From positions 1-53,667 of the forward strand of contig JAICYJ010000016.1 of assembly GCA_025934255.1 (NCBI GenBank): a stretch of DNA of 53,667 nt, given 5' to 3'. This document shows, piece by piece, positions 41,676 to 51,147 of this stretch. This DNA is from Thermoleophilia bacterium (lineage in GTDB: Bacteria > Actinomycetota > Thermoleophilia > Gaiellales > JAICJC01). The translations under genes and the position numbers were made by a program. The number at the start of each line of letters is the position of its first letter. Position 1 is the stretch's first letter. The notes under the pieces are model-generated. The model saw only the letters and a list, made by a program, of their open reading frames with translations, was not told the origin of the DNA and searched no databases.

Positions 41676-44609
41676 ATGCCGCTGACGCTCCTGCTTGGTC
41701 CCGCCAACTGCGGCAAGGTGGCGCAGCTGTTCGATCGTTTCGCCGAGCAGGTCGATGCCGGCGCCGCACCCACGCTGGTGGTGCCGACCCGCCCCGACGT
41801 GGAGCTGGCCGAGCGCGATCTGCTGGCCCGCCGAAGCGCCGTGCTGGGCGGCATGATCGGCACCTTCGAGGACCTGTTCGAACGGGTGCTGGAGCGCTGT
41901 GGCGAGCCGTCGGCGGCCCTCGCCACGCTTCCCCGCCGGCTGGTGCTGGAGCAGGTGGTGCGCGAGGCCGGTCTCGACCAACTGGCCGGGCCCTCCCGCT
42001 TCGCCGGGTTCGTCGACGGGCTCGGCCGCATGTTCAACGACCTGGCCGGCTCGGCGCCGCCGGAGCTGCTGGAGCGGCGGCTGGCCGCGTTCGCGGAGCC
42101 GGGGCGCCGCCTCGAGCTGGCCGTCCTGCACGGCGCCTTCCGCGCGCGGCTGGCGGAGCTGGGCATCCGCGACCGGGCCGGCGGCCACGGCCGCGCCGCC
42201 GAGCTGCTCGAGACGCGCCTCGAGGCCTGGGACGACTCGCCGGTGTTCGCCTACGGGTTCGAGGACATGTCGGGCGTGCAGCTGGCGGCGCTGCGGGCGC
42301 TGGCCGCGCGCTGCCCGGTGATGGTGTCGCTGCCCTACGAGCCCGGCCGTCCGGCTCTTGCCGCCGTGCGACCGGCGGCGGCCGCGCTCACCGACGGGCC
42401 GCACGAGCTGGTCGAGCTGCCGCCCGCTGACCACGTCGACTCGCCCGCGCTGCGCCACCTCGAGCGGACGCTGTTCGACGAGCGGGATGCGCCGACGCCG
42501 CCCGAGCGGGACGGGTCGATCGTGCTGCTCGAGGCCTGCGGCGTGCGCGGCGTCGCCGACCAGGTCGCGTTCGAGGCGCTGGCGCTGCTCCGCCAGGGCA
42601 TCGCCGCCGAGCAGATCGCCGTGCTGGCCACCGATTCCGGCCGCTGGCGGCTGGCGCTGGAGAGCGCCTTCGCCGCGCTGGACGTGCCGATCGACGTGGA
42701 CGCGCAGGTGGGGCTGGGCGAGACGGCCTTCGGGCAGGCGCTGCTGGGCCTGCTGCGCTTCGCCTGGTTCGACGGCGACCGCGCCGACCTGTTCCGCTTC
42801 CTGCGCTCACCGTTCTCCGGCGTCCCACGGGCGACGGTGGACTACGCCGAGGGCCGGCTGCGCGGCCGCGGCGCGCTCCGCCACGACGAGGTGCAGGGGC
42901 TGCTCGAGGAGCTCGACTACGCGCGCCTGCTGGCGGCGCCCGACCGGCTGGCAGCCTCCGCCGACCCGGCGGCTGCCGTGGGCGACCAGCTGCGCCGCAT
43001 GAGCGCATCCGCGGCGGGCCTTACGGCGAACCGCCTGAACGGCGCCGGCGAGGCGCACGCGGCGGCGCTGCGCGCGACGCTGCGCACGCTGGAGCAGCTG
43101 GCGGGCGTGGTCGGCCTGGGGCTGGAGCCACTCGACCGGGTCGGGGTGGCCGGCCAGCTCGAACGCACCGTGTTTCGCCCCTACAACGGCGGCGCCGGCC
43201 GCGTGCAGGCGCTGGACCTGCGGCGCGCGCGCACGCGCCGCTTCCAGGCCGTGTTCGTGCTGGGCCTGGAGGAGGGCGGCCTGCCCGGGCCGGCGCGCGA
43301 GAACCCGTTCCTGAGCGCCGAAGAGGCAGGAGCGCTGGGCGTCAGCCGGCTCGAGCCGTTGGAGCGCGACCGTCACCTCTTCTACACGGCCGTCACCCGC
43401 CCCTGGCGGAACCTTTTTCTGTGCCGTCAGGCCGCCGACGAGGACGGCCGCCTGCTCGAGCCCTCGCCGTTCCTGGAGGACGTTGTGCGCTCGGTCGGCG
43501 AGGACGGGGTCGAGCTGCGCCGCCGCGCCATCGGCGACCTCACCCACCCGCTGGAACAAGCGCCTAGCGAGCGCGAGCGCCAGCGCGCCCTTGCGCGTGA
43601 GCTGCGGACGCGGCCCGAATGGGCGGCGGCGGTCGCCGACCACCACGGCTGGACGCGCAAGCTGGAGCGAGCCCGCCTCGCCTACCGGCGGCGCCCGCAG
43701 CTGCGAAACGCGACGGTGCTGGCCGCCCTGGCCGCGCAGGAGCGGTTCTCGGTGACCGAGCTCGAGAAGTTCGCGGAGTGCTCGTCGGCCTGGTTCGTCG
43801 AGCGGTTCCTGCAGCCGGGCGAGATCGACTACCAGTTCGGGCCCAAGGAGACCGGCTCGGTGGCACACGCCACCCTGCACAAGTTCCACGAGCGGATGCC
43901 CAGCGAGCTGGGCGTCGAGCGCCTGACCGAGCATGAGCTGCCCGTCGCCGTGGAGCTGATGCGCCGCTGCCTGCAGGACTCGCTGGGCGGGGTCCGCATC
44001 CCCGCGGGGGTGGCCGGCCGGGCTCAGATCCGCCGGCTGGAGCGCGACCTGGAGGGCTTCCTGGCCAGCGAGGCTACCTTCGACTCACCGCTGGTGCCGC
44101 GCGACTACGAGGTGCGGTTCGGCACCAAGACCTCGCGGCCGGACCTGCAGCAGGGCCTGCGGCTGGACGGCTTCGCCGTGTCCGGCACCATCGACCGGAT
44201 CGACCGCGACCCCGGCATGTCTGCGCGGGGCGCGGTCTGGGACTACAAGACCGGCAAGGGGGCCCGCTCCGCAAAGCAGATCGAGACCGAGCGCAAGCTG
44301 CAGCTGCCGCTGTACATCCTGGTCGCCCGCGACATGCTCGGGATCGAGCCGGTGGCCGGCCTGTACCGCGCGCTGGGCGGCGAGCGCAGGGCGCGCGGGA
44401 TGGCGGTCGAGGGCGAGATGGACGGCGTGATGGGCAACGACCGCATGCAGCCGGAGCTGTTCTGGGCGCAGGTCGATCGCGCGGTCGGCTACGCCAACGA
44501 TATCGTGGCCCGGATCCGGTCGGGCGCGGTGCACCACGATCCGATCTCGGGCAGCTGCCCCGAGTGGTGCCTGTGCCAGGCCGGCGGCATCTGCCGGGTG
44601 GCGAAGTGA
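41676..44609 (+). CDS. addB: AddB-like PD-(D/E)XK nuclease / inactivated helicase subunit
   Basis: A 977-residue partner of the following helicase-nuclease. The N-terminus LTLLLGPANCGKVAQLFDR aligns with a Walker A loop, but the residue after Lys is Val instead of Thr/Ser, so ATPase activity is doubtful. The middle resembles UvrD-like folds (VFVLGLEEGGLPGPARENPF, HLFYTAVTRPWRNLFL). The C-terminal RecB-type nuclease has TGSVAHATLHKFHERM, GTIDRIDRD and VWDYKTGKG (Asp856, Lys858). Cys702 and the end cluster Cys961, Cys965, Cys967, Cys973 suggest a 4Fe-4S clasp as in AddB. Role: resection of double-strand ends for recombination. Confidence 0.85.
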   Translation: MPLTLLLGPANCGKVAQLFDRFAEQVDAGAAPTLVVPTRPDVELAERDLLARRSAVLGGMIGTFEDLFERVLERCGEPSAALATLPRRLVLEQVVREAGLDQLAGPSRFAGFVDGLGRMFNDLAGSAPPELLERRLAAFAEPGRRLELAVLHGAFRARLAELGIRDRAGGHGRAAELLETRLEAWDDSPVFAYGFEDMSGVQLAALRALAARCPVMVSLPYEPGRPALAAVRPAAAALTDGPHELVELPPADHVDSPALRHLERTLFDERDAPTPPERDGSIVLLEACGVRGVADQVAFEALALLRQGIAAEQIAVLATDSGRWRLALESAFAALDVPIDVDAQVGLGETAFGQALLGLLRFAWFDGDRADLFRFLRSPFSGVPRATVDYAEGRLRGRGALRHDEVQGLLEELDYARLLAAPDRLAASADPAAAVGDQLRRMSASAAGLTANRLNGAGEAHAAALRATLRTLEQLAGVVGLGLEPLDRVGVAGQLERTVFRPYNGGAGRVQALDLRRARTRRFQAVFVLGLEEGGLPGPARENPFLSAEEAGALGVSRLEPLERDRHLFYTAVTRPWRNLFLCRQAADEDGRLLEPSPFLEDVVRSVGEDGVELRRRAIGDLTHPLEQAPSERERQRALARELRTRPEWAAAVADHHGWTRKLERARLAYRRRPQLRNATVLAALAAQERFSVTELEKFAECSSAWFVERFLQPGEIDYQFGPKETGSVAHATLHKFHERMPSELGVERLTEHELPVAVELMRRCLQDSLGGVRIPAGVAGRAQIRRLERDLEGFLASEATFDSPLVPRDYEVRFGTKTSRPDLQQGLRLDGFAVSGTIDRIDRDPGMSARGAVWDYKTGKGARSAKQIETERKLQLPLYILVARDMLGIEPVAGLYRALGGERRARGMAVEGEMDGVMGNDRMQPELFWAQVDRAVGYANDIVARIRSGAVHHDPISGSCPEWCLCQAGGICRVAK

Positions 44610-47600
44610 TCGCAACCCGCACCTGGAACCGCGGGCAGGCCGAGGCGATCGAGCGCCGCGGCCGCGTGTTCGTCTCGGCCGGGGCCGGAACCGGCAAGAC
44701 GTCCGTGCTGATCGAGCGGGTCGTCCGCCGGCTGCAGGAGGGCACGCCGCTCGACCACCTGCTGGTGATCACCTTCACCGAACGCGCAGCCGACGAGCTG
44801 AAGCGCCGGATACGGGCGCGGCTGCGGGAGCTGGAGATGCTGGATGCCGAGGCGGCGGTGGAGTCGGCCTGGATCTCGACCATCGACGGGCTGTGCGCAC
44901 GGGTGCTGCGCGCGCATGCGCTGGAGGCTGGGATCGACCCGTCGTTCGCGGTCGCCTCAGAGACCGAGATGCGGATCCTGCAGTCGGAGGCGTTCGCCCA
45001 GACGGTAGAGGCGTTCGGCGAGGACGGCGACCCGGCCCGGCTCGACCTGCTGGCACGCTACGGCCAGGACCGCCTGCGCCGGATCGCGGCGGAGCTTCAC
45101 GGACGGCTGCGGGGAGTGGGCCTGCCGCTGGAGCTGCGTCCCCACCGCGAACCCGATCCCGACTCGGCCGAGGACGCGCCGGAGCGGGAGACGGCCGCCG
45201 ATCTGGCGCTGATCGAGCAGCTGCTGGTGCTGTTCGACCGGCACTACCAGGCCGTCAAGGACGTGCGCGGCCGGCTCGACTTCGACGACCTGGAGCTGGT
45301 CGCCCGCGACCTGCTGCGTTCGCAGCCGGACGTGGCGGCGGCCTACCGCGAGCGGTTCGCCGAGGTGATGGTGGACGAGTTCCAGGACACGAACCGGCTG
45401 CAGGTGGAGCTGGTCGAGCTGGTCTGCGGCGGCGACCTGTTCCTGGTCGGCGACGAGTTCCAGAGCATCTACCGGTTCCGGCGCGCCGACGTCGAGGTCT
45501 ACCGCGAGCAGCGGGCGGTGGCCGGCGACGCGGTGATCGCGCTCGACGAGAACTACCGGTCGCGGCCGCACGTGCTCGACCTGGTGAACGAGGCGTACGG
45601 CCGCGAGTTCGGCGCCGGCTACCACGACCTGGTCGCGGCCGGCGACTTCGACGGCGACCCGCCGGCGCCGGAGGTGGAGCTGCTCCTGACCGACGTGCGC
45701 GCCTGCCGCGAGGACGACATCGCCTGGCGCCAGGCCGAGGCGGCCGCGATCGCCCGGCGCGTGCGCGAGCTGGTCGACGCCGGCGTGTGCGGCGCAGGCG
45801 GCGTCGTGCTGCTGTTCGAGGCAGGCACCGACGCGGGCACCTACGAGGATGCCCTGCAGCAGCAGGACCTGCCCACCGTGCGGGCCACCGGCCGCGGCTA
45901 CTACGGCCAGCAGGAGGTGGGTGATCTGATCGCCTACCTGCGCCTGCTGATCAACCGCACCGACGACCGGGCGCTGCTGTCGGTGCTGGCCTCGCCGCTG
46001 GTGGGGATGTCGAACGACGGGCTGGGGCTGATCCGGCTGGCCACCCGGCGGGCGGCCGCGATCGGCGCGTTCGAGCCGGCCCGCTGGCCGCAGGCGCTAT
46101 CGGAGGCCGACAACCGGCTGGGCCAGGCCTTCAAGCTGCGCTACGACCGGCTGGTGGAGCGGCAGCCGGGGTACAGCCTGGAGCGCCTGTGCGAGGCGAT
46201 CGTGGCCGAGCACGACTTCGACCTGGCGCTGCTGGCGCGGCCGGACGGCGACCGCCGCCTGGCCAACGTGCGCAAGCTGGTGCGCCTGGCCCGCGAGTAC
46301 GAGCAGCTGCGCGGGCCCGACCTGGAGGGGTTCGTGCGCTTCTGCGAGGAGCAGGCCGACCTGGCCGCGCGCGAGGGGGAGGCGGCGATCGCCGACGAGG
46401 GCGGCGACGCGGTGGTGCTGATGACCGTGCACTCGGCCAAGGGGCTCGAGTTCCCGGTGGTGGTGCTGGCCGACGCCGGCCGCCGGCTGGGTGGGCGGGG
46501 CGCGCCGGATGTGCTGCTCGACCGCCGGGGGCGCGTCGGCATCCGGGCCTGCCCGGACACCGGCACCACCCGCCCAGCGCTGGGCCTGAAGGAGCTCGGC
46601 GACGACGACAAGCGGGCCGAGCGCGAGGAGGGGCGTCGCCGCCAGTACGTGGCGATGACCCGCGCTCAGCAGCACCTGATCGTGAGCGGCGGCTTCTCCA
46701 AGGCCGAGGATGACACGCCGGTGGCCGCGCTGTGCCGCGTGCTGGAAGTGGGGCTGCACAGCGAGGGCCTGGTCGAGGTCGGCCGTACACGCGTGGACGT
46801 GCACGTGGTGGGCGTCCCCGAGACGCCCGCCGCGCTGCCGGACGAGGCGCCCGACCAGATGCACCTGTTCGCTGCGCTGGAGACGCCGCTGCCGGAGCTG
46901 CCGGAGCTGCAGCTGCCGGCGGCGCCTCCCGGCGTCTCGCTGCGCCGCATCTCCTACAGCGGCCTGGCCCTGTACGACCGCTGCGGCTACCGGTTCTACG
47001 CCCAGCGCATCCTGCGGCTGCCGGAACGGCAGGTCGATCGGCCCCAGGGCGAGGGCATGGCCGGCGTCGAGATCGGCGATGCCGTGCACCTGCTGCTCGA
47101 GCGAGACGACGAGCGCTGGCGCGAGCTCTACCCCCACGCGACGGCCGAGGACGAGGCGCGGATCGCGCGGATGCTGTCCAGCTGGGCCGGTTCGCAGCTG
47201 GCCGAGCGCGTGCGCGGACTGCAGGGGGTGAGCGTCGAGCTGCCGTTCGCCTTCGCGGTCGACGACGTGCTGATCAGGGGCCGCTTCGACCTTTACCACC
47301 GCAGCGCCGACGGCTCGGCGCTGGTGGTCGACTACAAGACCAACCTGCTGGGCGATCGCACGCCGGACGAGCTGGTCGAGCGCAGCTACGGCCACCAGGT
47401 CGCGATCTACGCGCTGGCGGTGCTGCTGGGAGGCGCCGCGTCGGTGGAGGTCACCTATGCCTTCCTCGACCAGCCCGACGCCGTCGTCGTGCGAAGCTTC
47501 ACGGCCGACGACCTCGACTCGCTGCGCGACGGCGTGCGCGCCTCGATGGCGCCGATCCTGGAGGGCCGGTTCCTGCCGCGGCCCGGCCCCTGGTGCAACG

Positions 47601-47650
47601 AGTGCCCGGCGCTCGACCTGCTCTGCGCCGGTCCGGCGCTGCCCTCGTGA
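44606..47650 (+). CDS. addA: AddA-like UvrD/Rep helicase-nuclease
   Basis: A 1014-residue motor protein. Helicase motifs are intact: Walker A SAGAGTGKTSVL (Lys31), VITFTERAADELKRRIRARL, VMVDEFQDTNRLQ (Walker B), FLVGDEFQSIYRFRRADV, ALDENYRSRP, MTVHSAKGLEFPVVVLADAG and QYVAMTRAQQHLIV. From about residue 785 a RecB-type nuclease domain follows with GVEIGDAVHLLLE and ALVVDYKTN (Asp909, Lys911). Cys793 plus the terminal WCNECPALDLLC resemble an Fe-S nuclease, so both subunits may bind clusters; canonical AddA does not. Start GTG overlaps the addB stop. Resection of breaks with AddB is the likely job. Confidence 0.88.
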   Translation: MIATRTWNRGQAEAIERRGRVFVSAGAGTGKTSVLIERVVRRLQEGTPLDHLLVITFTERAADELKRRIRARLRELEMLDAEAAVESAWISTIDGLCARVLRAHALEAGIDPSFAVASETEMRILQSEAFAQTVEAFGEDGDPARLDLLARYGQDRLRRIAAELHGRLRGVGLPLELRPHREPDPDSAEDAPERETAADLALIEQLLVLFDRHYQAVKDVRGRLDFDDLELVARDLLRSQPDVAAAYRERFAEVMVDEFQDTNRLQVELVELVCGGDLFLVGDEFQSIYRFRRADVEVYREQRAVAGDAVIALDENYRSRPHVLDLVNEAYGREFGAGYHDLVAAGDFDGDPPAPEVELLLTDVRACREDDIAWRQAEAAAIARRVRELVDAGVCGAGGVVLLFEAGTDAGTYEDALQQQDLPTVRATGRGYYGQQEVGDLIAYLRLLINRTDDRALLSVLASPLVGMSNDGLGLIRLATRRAAAIGAFEPARWPQALSEADNRLGQAFKLRYDRLVERQPGYSLERLCEAIVAEHDFDLALLARPDGDRRLANVRKLVRLAREYEQLRGPDLEGFVRFCEEQADLAAREGEAAIADEGGDAVVLMTVHSAKGLEFPVVVLADAGRRLGGRGAPDVLLDRRGRVGIRACPDTGTTRPALGLKELGDDDKRAEREEGRRRQYVAMTRAQQHLIVSGGFSKAEDDTPVAALCRVLEVGLHSEGLVEVGRTRVDVHVVGVPETPAALPDEAPDQMHLFAALETPLPELPELQLPAAPPGVSLRRISYSGLALYDRCGYRFYAQRILRLPERQVDRPQGEGMAGVEIGDAVHLLLERDDERWRELYPHATAEDEARIARMLSSWAGSQLAERVRGLQGVSVELPFAFAVDDVLIRGRFDLYHRSADGSALVVDYKTNLLGDRTPDELVERSYGHQVAIYALAVLLGGAASVEVTYAFLDQPDAVVVRSFTADDLDSLRDGVRASMAPILEGRFLPRPGPWCNECPALDLLCAGPALPS

Positions 47651-48288
47651 GCGCCCGTTCCGAGCGGGCGGGCCACCTGCTCGACCTGCTCGCGGCCGAG
47701 CACCCGGATGCCCACATCGCGCTCGACTACACGACCCCGCTGGAGCTGCTGGTGGCGACGATCCTCTCGGCGCAGTGCACCGACGCGCGCGTGAACATGG
47801 TCACGCCGGCGCTGTTCGCGCTCTGCCGCACCCCCGCCGACTACCTGGCGCTGCCGCAGGCCGAGCTGGAGGAGCTGATCCGGCCGACCGGGTTCTTCCG
47901 CAACAAGGCGCGCGCGATCCGCGAGTGCTGCGCCTCGATCGAGCAGCGGTACGACGGCCGCGTTCCCGAGACGCTGGACGAGCTGGTGACGCTGCACGGC
48001 GTCGGCCGTAAGACGGCGGCGGTGGTGTCGTCCAACGCGTTCGGGCGGTGCGACGGGATCGCGGTGGACACGCACGTCGGCCGGGTGTCGCGGCGGCTGG
48101 GGCTGACGCGGCACACCGACCCGGTCAAGGTGGAGCGGGCGCTGATGCGGCTGTTCCCGCGCGAGCGCTGGCTGCAGGTCTCAGACGTGCTGATCTTCCA
48201 CGGCCGGCGCGTGTGCGAGGCGCGCAGGCCGCGCTGCGCCGAGTGCGCCGTCCGTGATCTGTGCCCGTCCGCGCACCTGTTCCTGTGA
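47647..48288 (+). CDS. nth: Endonuclease III (DNA glycosylase/AP lyase)
   Basis: Removes oxidised pyrimidines and cuts at abasic sites. The 213-residue protein has LVATILSAQCTDARVNMVT, the helix-hairpin-helix with catalytic Lys in LHGVGRKTAAVVSSNAFG, the catalytic Asp in VDTHVGRVSRRLGL, and the 4Fe-4S cluster motif CEARRPRCAECAVRDLC (C-x6/7-C-x2-C-x5-C). GTG start overlaps the addA stop, so it forms a DNA-repair operon with addB and addA. Confidence 0.95.
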   Translation: MSARSERAGHLLDLLAAEHPDAHIALDYTTPLELLVATILSAQCTDARVNMVTPALFALCRTPADYLALPQAELEELIRPTGFFRNKARAIRECCASIEQRYDGRVPETLDELVTLHGVGRKTAAVVSSNAFGRCDGIAVDTHVGRVSRRLGLTRHTDPVKVERALMRLFPRERWLQVSDVLIFHGRRVCEARRPRCAECAVRDLCPSAHLFL

Positions 48289-48346
48289 CGGTTCCGGCAC
48301 GAGAGCGGTCTTGTCCCGTGACGCGCTGCCGGTGCACCATCGTGGC

Positions 48347-48637
48347 ATGACGCGGATCGAGATCGAGCTCTACGCCGACCGGCTCTCACGCCACGCCGAG
48401 CGGCTGCGCGACGACCTGGAGGGCGCGCGCATGCGACTGGGCTGGCTGCGGCTGGAGTCAAGGGCGCGCGAGCAGCTGGGCGTGCGCGACTGCGCGGTGC
48501 TGGAGGCGCTGGGCGTGCTGACGTCGAGCGAGGAGGCGGCCGAGCGGCGGCTGGTGGATCGACGGCTGCGGCAGCTGGAGGTGGTGGAGCGGTTCCAGGC
48601 GCTGGTGGAGGCGGAGCTGGAGGAACTGGGCAGCTGA
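48347..48637 (+). CDS. Small coiled-coil protein of unknown function
   Basis: A 96-residue, very charged and helical protein: YADRLSRHAERLRDDLEGAR, then MRLGWLRLESRAREQLGVRD and a C-terminal helix LRQLEVVERFQALVEAELEE. It is probably a coiled coil with no enzymatic motif. Its ATG has no strong Shine-Dalgarno sequence. It is 58 bp after nth and convergent with the PAS protein gene, 4 bp away. Codon use supports a real gene; the function cannot be inferred. Confidence 0.62.
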   Translation: MTRIEIELYADRLSRHAERLRDDLEGARMRLGWLRLESRAREQLGVRDCAVLEALGVLTSSEEAAERRLVDRRLRQLEVVERFQALVEAELEELGS

Positions 48638-48641
48638 GGCG

Positions 48642-49097
48642 TCAGTCGTTCCTGGGCGCCAGCGAGGCCAGCAGCCCGCCGTCCTCGTCATACGCCGGGA
48701 ACAGGTCGACCCGCACGGCCTTCTCGCGGCCGCTGCGGTGCCTCAGCATCAGCGGCTGGTCGAGCTTGCGCACGCCCCATTCCATCACCACGGACACGGG
48801 GTTGGCCTCGGCGCTGAACCCGCTCAGCCCGAACGCGTCCACCAGCGGCTTGCCCAGCAGCTCGCCCTCGCCGTAGCCGGTCAGCTCGAACACGCCCTTG
48901 CCGGCCGAGATCACGCGCGTGTCCTTGTCGCACGCCACGAACCCGGCGTTCGCGGGCGGATAGAAGTCCTCGAGCAGCTCGAACAGGAACCCGAACCCGC
49001 ACTTGGCGCAGCCCACCTGCTGGTGGGACAGGCCGTCGCGGCCATCATCGTCGATGGCGCGGGTGCCGCAGTTCGGACAGATCCAGTAACGAGCCAC
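48642..49097 (-). CDS. Zinc-ribbon protein with PAS domain
   Basis: A 151-residue protein combining an N-terminal zinc ribbon (Cys7/Cys10 in WICPNCGTRA and Cys30/Cys33 in VGCAKCGFGF) and a PAS domain (GFVACDKDTRVISAGKGVFE, LTGYGEGELLGKPLVDAFGL, MLRHRSGREKAVRVDLFPAY). There is no kinase, cyclase or DNA-binding output. It may be a stand-alone sensor passing a signal by protein contact, for instance to the histidine kinase or GGDEF protein in this window; that link is speculation. GTG start with TAGGCT 6 nt upstream. Confidence 0.8.
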   Translation of the reverse strand: MARYWICPNCGTRAIDDDGRDGLSHQQVGCAKCGFGFLFELLEDFYPPANAGFVACDKDTRVISAGKGVFELTGYGEGELLGKPLVDAFGLSGFSAEANPVSVVMEWGVRKLDQPLMLRHRSGREKAVRVDLFPAYDEDGGLLASLAPRND

Positions 49098-49103
49098 GAC
49101 CTA

Positions 49104-49109
49104 AGCCTA
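49104..49109 (-). promoter_or_regulatory. -10 element for the zinc-ribbon/PAS gene
   Basis: TAGGCT on the minus strand, 6 nt before the GTG at 49097, between trxB and the PAS gene. Confidence 0.45.
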
Positions 49110-49131
49110 CTGGTGAAGATTGCAGACGGAT

Positions 49132-50100
49132 TCAGGCAGCTTCGCCGGCCGTTGCCGGCATGGCTGCGGGCAGGGAGTGCGCCAGCCAGCGCTCGGCGTC
49201 AAGCGCGGCCATGCAGCCCATGCCTGCGGCGGTCACGGCCTGCCTGTAGGTGTGGTCGACAACGTCACCGGCGGCGAACACGCCCTCGACATTGGTGGCG
49301 GTCGAGCCTGGCTGCGTCAGCAGGTAGCCGGCCTCGTCCATGTCCAGGATGCCCTTGAACAGCCCCGTCGTGGGGTCGTGCCCGATCGCCACGAACAGGC
49401 CGTCGGCCGGCAGGTCGCGGTGCTCACCGGTGACGGTGTCGCGCAGCCGCACGCCGGTCACACGCCCCTCGTCCTTGCCCAGCACCTCGTCCACGGTGGC
49501 GTTGGTGATGAACTCGACGTTGTCCTTGGAGCGGGCGTAGTCGATCATGATCTTGGAGGCGCGGAACTCGTCGCGCCGGTGCACCACCTTCACGTGATCC
49601 GCGAACTTGGCCAGGAAGCTGGCTTCCTCCATCGCGCTGTCGCCGCCTCCGACCACGACCACCTGCTTCGCGCGGAAGAAGCTCGCGTCGCAGACCGCGC
49701 AGTAGCTGACGCCCATGCCCTGCAGATGCTGCTCGCTGGGCAGGCCGATCTGCCGCGCCGTGGCGCCGGTGGCCACGATCACGCTGCGGGCCAGGTGCTC
49801 CTCGTCGCCGACGTAGACCTTCAGGGGATGGCCCGAGAAGTCGACGCGGCTGACGTCGCCGGCAACCAGCTCGGCGCCGAACCGCTCGGCCTGCTTGCGC
49901 ATCGTCGCCATCAGCTCGGGGCCCATGATCCCGTCCACGAACCCGGGGTAGTTCTCGACATCACTCGTGATCATCAGCTGGCCGCCGTAGGCGAAGCCCT
50001 CGAACACCAGCGGCCGCAGGTTGCCGCGGGCGGCGTACAACGCGGCGGTATAGCCCGCGGGCCCGCCGCCGATAATGATCACATCGCGAATCTCGCTCAT
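49132..50100 (-). CDS. trxB: Thioredoxin reductase
   Basis: An NADPH-dependent flavoenzyme that reduces thioredoxin. The 322-residue protein has the FAD motif [20 protein letters not shown], the redox pair Cys134/Cys137 in [12 protein letters not shown], the NADPH site [20 protein letters not shown], and the C-terminal FAD motif [20 protein letters not shown]. The CAVC active site is a variant of the usual CATC. No thioredoxin gene is adjacent. It overlaps the zinc-ribbon gene upstream by ATGA. Confidence 0.95.
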   Translation of the reverse strand: MSEIRDVIIIGGGPAGYTAALYAARGNLRPLVFEGFAYGGQLMITSDVENYPGFVDGIMGPELMATMRKQAERFGAELVAGDVSRVDFSGHPLKVYVGDEEHLARSVIVATGATARQIGLPSEQHLQGMGVSYCAVCDASFFRAKQVVVVGGGDSAMEEASFLAKFADHVKVVHRRDEFRASKIMIDYARSKDNVEFITNATVDEVLGKDEGRVTGVRLRDTVTGEHRDLPADGLFVAIGHDPTTGLFKGILDMDEAGYLLTQPGSTATNVEGVFAAGDVVDHTYRQAVTAAGMGCMAALDAERWLAHSLPAAMPATAGEAA

Positions 50101-50312
50101 TGCTCTCCAGTCGTCTCGACACCGCCAACTTGTGGCTCCGGCGGGTCGTTAATGTCCTCACTATCTACAACGTGTTCGACCTTGAAACATTCCTGACAGC
50201 GGTCGCACCAGGCCGCACCGCCCTCGATCCGGGCACCGAAGAAGCTGCCCAGCGGCTGTCCGCAGTAGGGGCAGAACCGCACCGCTGGGTGAGCCTCGCT
50301 GCGCGGATGCAT
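50097..50312 (-). CDS. Small zinc-ribbon protein cotranscribed with trxB
   Basis: A 71-residue protein with Cys14/Cys17 ([10 protein letters not shown]) and Cys36/Cys39 (WCDRCQECF), and a further Cys42, forming a zinc ribbon. The acidic C-terminus after VEHVVDSED has no recognised domain. Its stop overlaps the trxB start by ATGA, so translation is coupled. The ATG has TAGACT 9 nt upstream. Possible roles include redox sensing or metal binding, but the sequence does not decide this. Confidence 0.72.
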   Translation of the reverse strand: MHPRSEAHPAVRFCPYCGQPLGSFFGARIEGGAAWCDRCQECFKVEHVVDSEDINDPPEPQVGGVETTGEQ

Positions 50313-50321
50313 CAGATTCGA

Positions 50322-50331
50322 AGTCTATAGT
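50322..50331. promoter_or_regulatory. Overlapping divergent -10 elements, trxB unit / His-rich protein
   Basis: AGTCTATAGT reads TATAGT on the plus strand (50326-50331, 9 nt before the ATG at 50341) and TAGACT on the minus strand (50327-50322, 9 nt before the ATG at 50312). The central CTATAG is itself a palindrome. Confidence 0.5.
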
Positions 50332-50340
50332 TCCCGCCCG

Positions 50341-51087
50341 ATGAGCCAACGCCAGAAACAGCGCACAAACGAAAATCGCGCCCGCCGCCTCGGCAGCGGG
50401 GACGGCATTGCGCGCCACGGCCGAAAGCCGGTCGGCAAGACCGGCGGCGCCGGCGGCGTACCGGCCTGGGCGTGGGTGGTGGGCGGCGCCATCCTGGTCG
50501 CGGCGATCGCGGTCGTGGCCGCGCTGCTGGTGACGCGCGGCGGCTCGTCCAGCTCCGGCAACCAGACCGCGACGGTGATCACGCAGCGCAACTCGACGGC
50601 CAAGGTGGACTGGGTCAGCCAGGGAACGTGGCAGCCGAACTACACGAACCTGCAGGCTGCGCTGACGGCCATGAACATGCCGACGGCGAACTCCACCACC
50701 GGCTACGCCACGCACTACCACTCCCACATCACGATCTACGCGGACGGCCACAAGGCGCCGGTGCCGGCACTGATCGGCATCGACGAGGCGGCGCAGCTGC
50801 TGTCGCCGATTCACACGCACGACGACAGCGGCGTGATCCACATGGAGGCCGACGAGAAGAACTTCACGCCGAACCTGCAGGAGGTCTTCAACGTCTGGGG
50901 CCTGCGGTTCAACTCGCAGTGCATCGGCGGCTACTGCGGCGGCGTCAAGATGTGGATCGACGGCAGGCCCAGCACCCAGTTCGGCGCGCACGTGATGAAG
51001 GAGCACGACGCGATCACGATCCTGCAGGGCACCCCGCCGCCGGGCTTCAAGCCCGACAAGAGCTACAACTTCCCAGCCGGCGAGTAA
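50341..51087 (+). CDS. Membrane-anchored histidine-rich protein, possible metal-binding domain
   Basis: A 248-residue protein. A basic cytoplasmic N-terminus (40 residues) precedes one membrane helix at about residues 42-64. The outside domain has clustered ligands: THYHSH (His125, His127, His129), ADGH (His137), PIHTHDDSG (His158, His160) and GVIHMEAD (His167), then FNVWGLRF and Cys194/Cys199 in SQCIGGYCGG. The pattern suggests a secreted metal (copper or zinc) site, but I do not recall a named family. It is divergent from the zinc-ribbon/trxB unit, sharing a promoter region. Confidence 0.7.
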   Translation: MSQRQKQRTNENRARRLGSGDGIARHGRKPVGKTGGAGGVPAWAWVVGGAILVAAIAVVAALLVTRGGSSSSGNQTATVITQRNSTAKVDWVSQGTWQPNYTNLQAALTAMNMPTANSTTGYATHYHSHITIYADGHKAPVPALIGIDEAAQLLSPIHTHDDSGVIHMEADEKNFTPNLQEVFNVWGLRFNSQCIGGYCGGVKMWIDGRPSTQFGAHVMKEHDAITILQGTPPPGFKPDKSYNFPAGE

Positions 51088-51147
51088 CGCCCCGCGTCAC
51101 CCGTGTGGGGGATGGCCGCGTCCTCCCCCGGGGCGATATAGCCCGTG

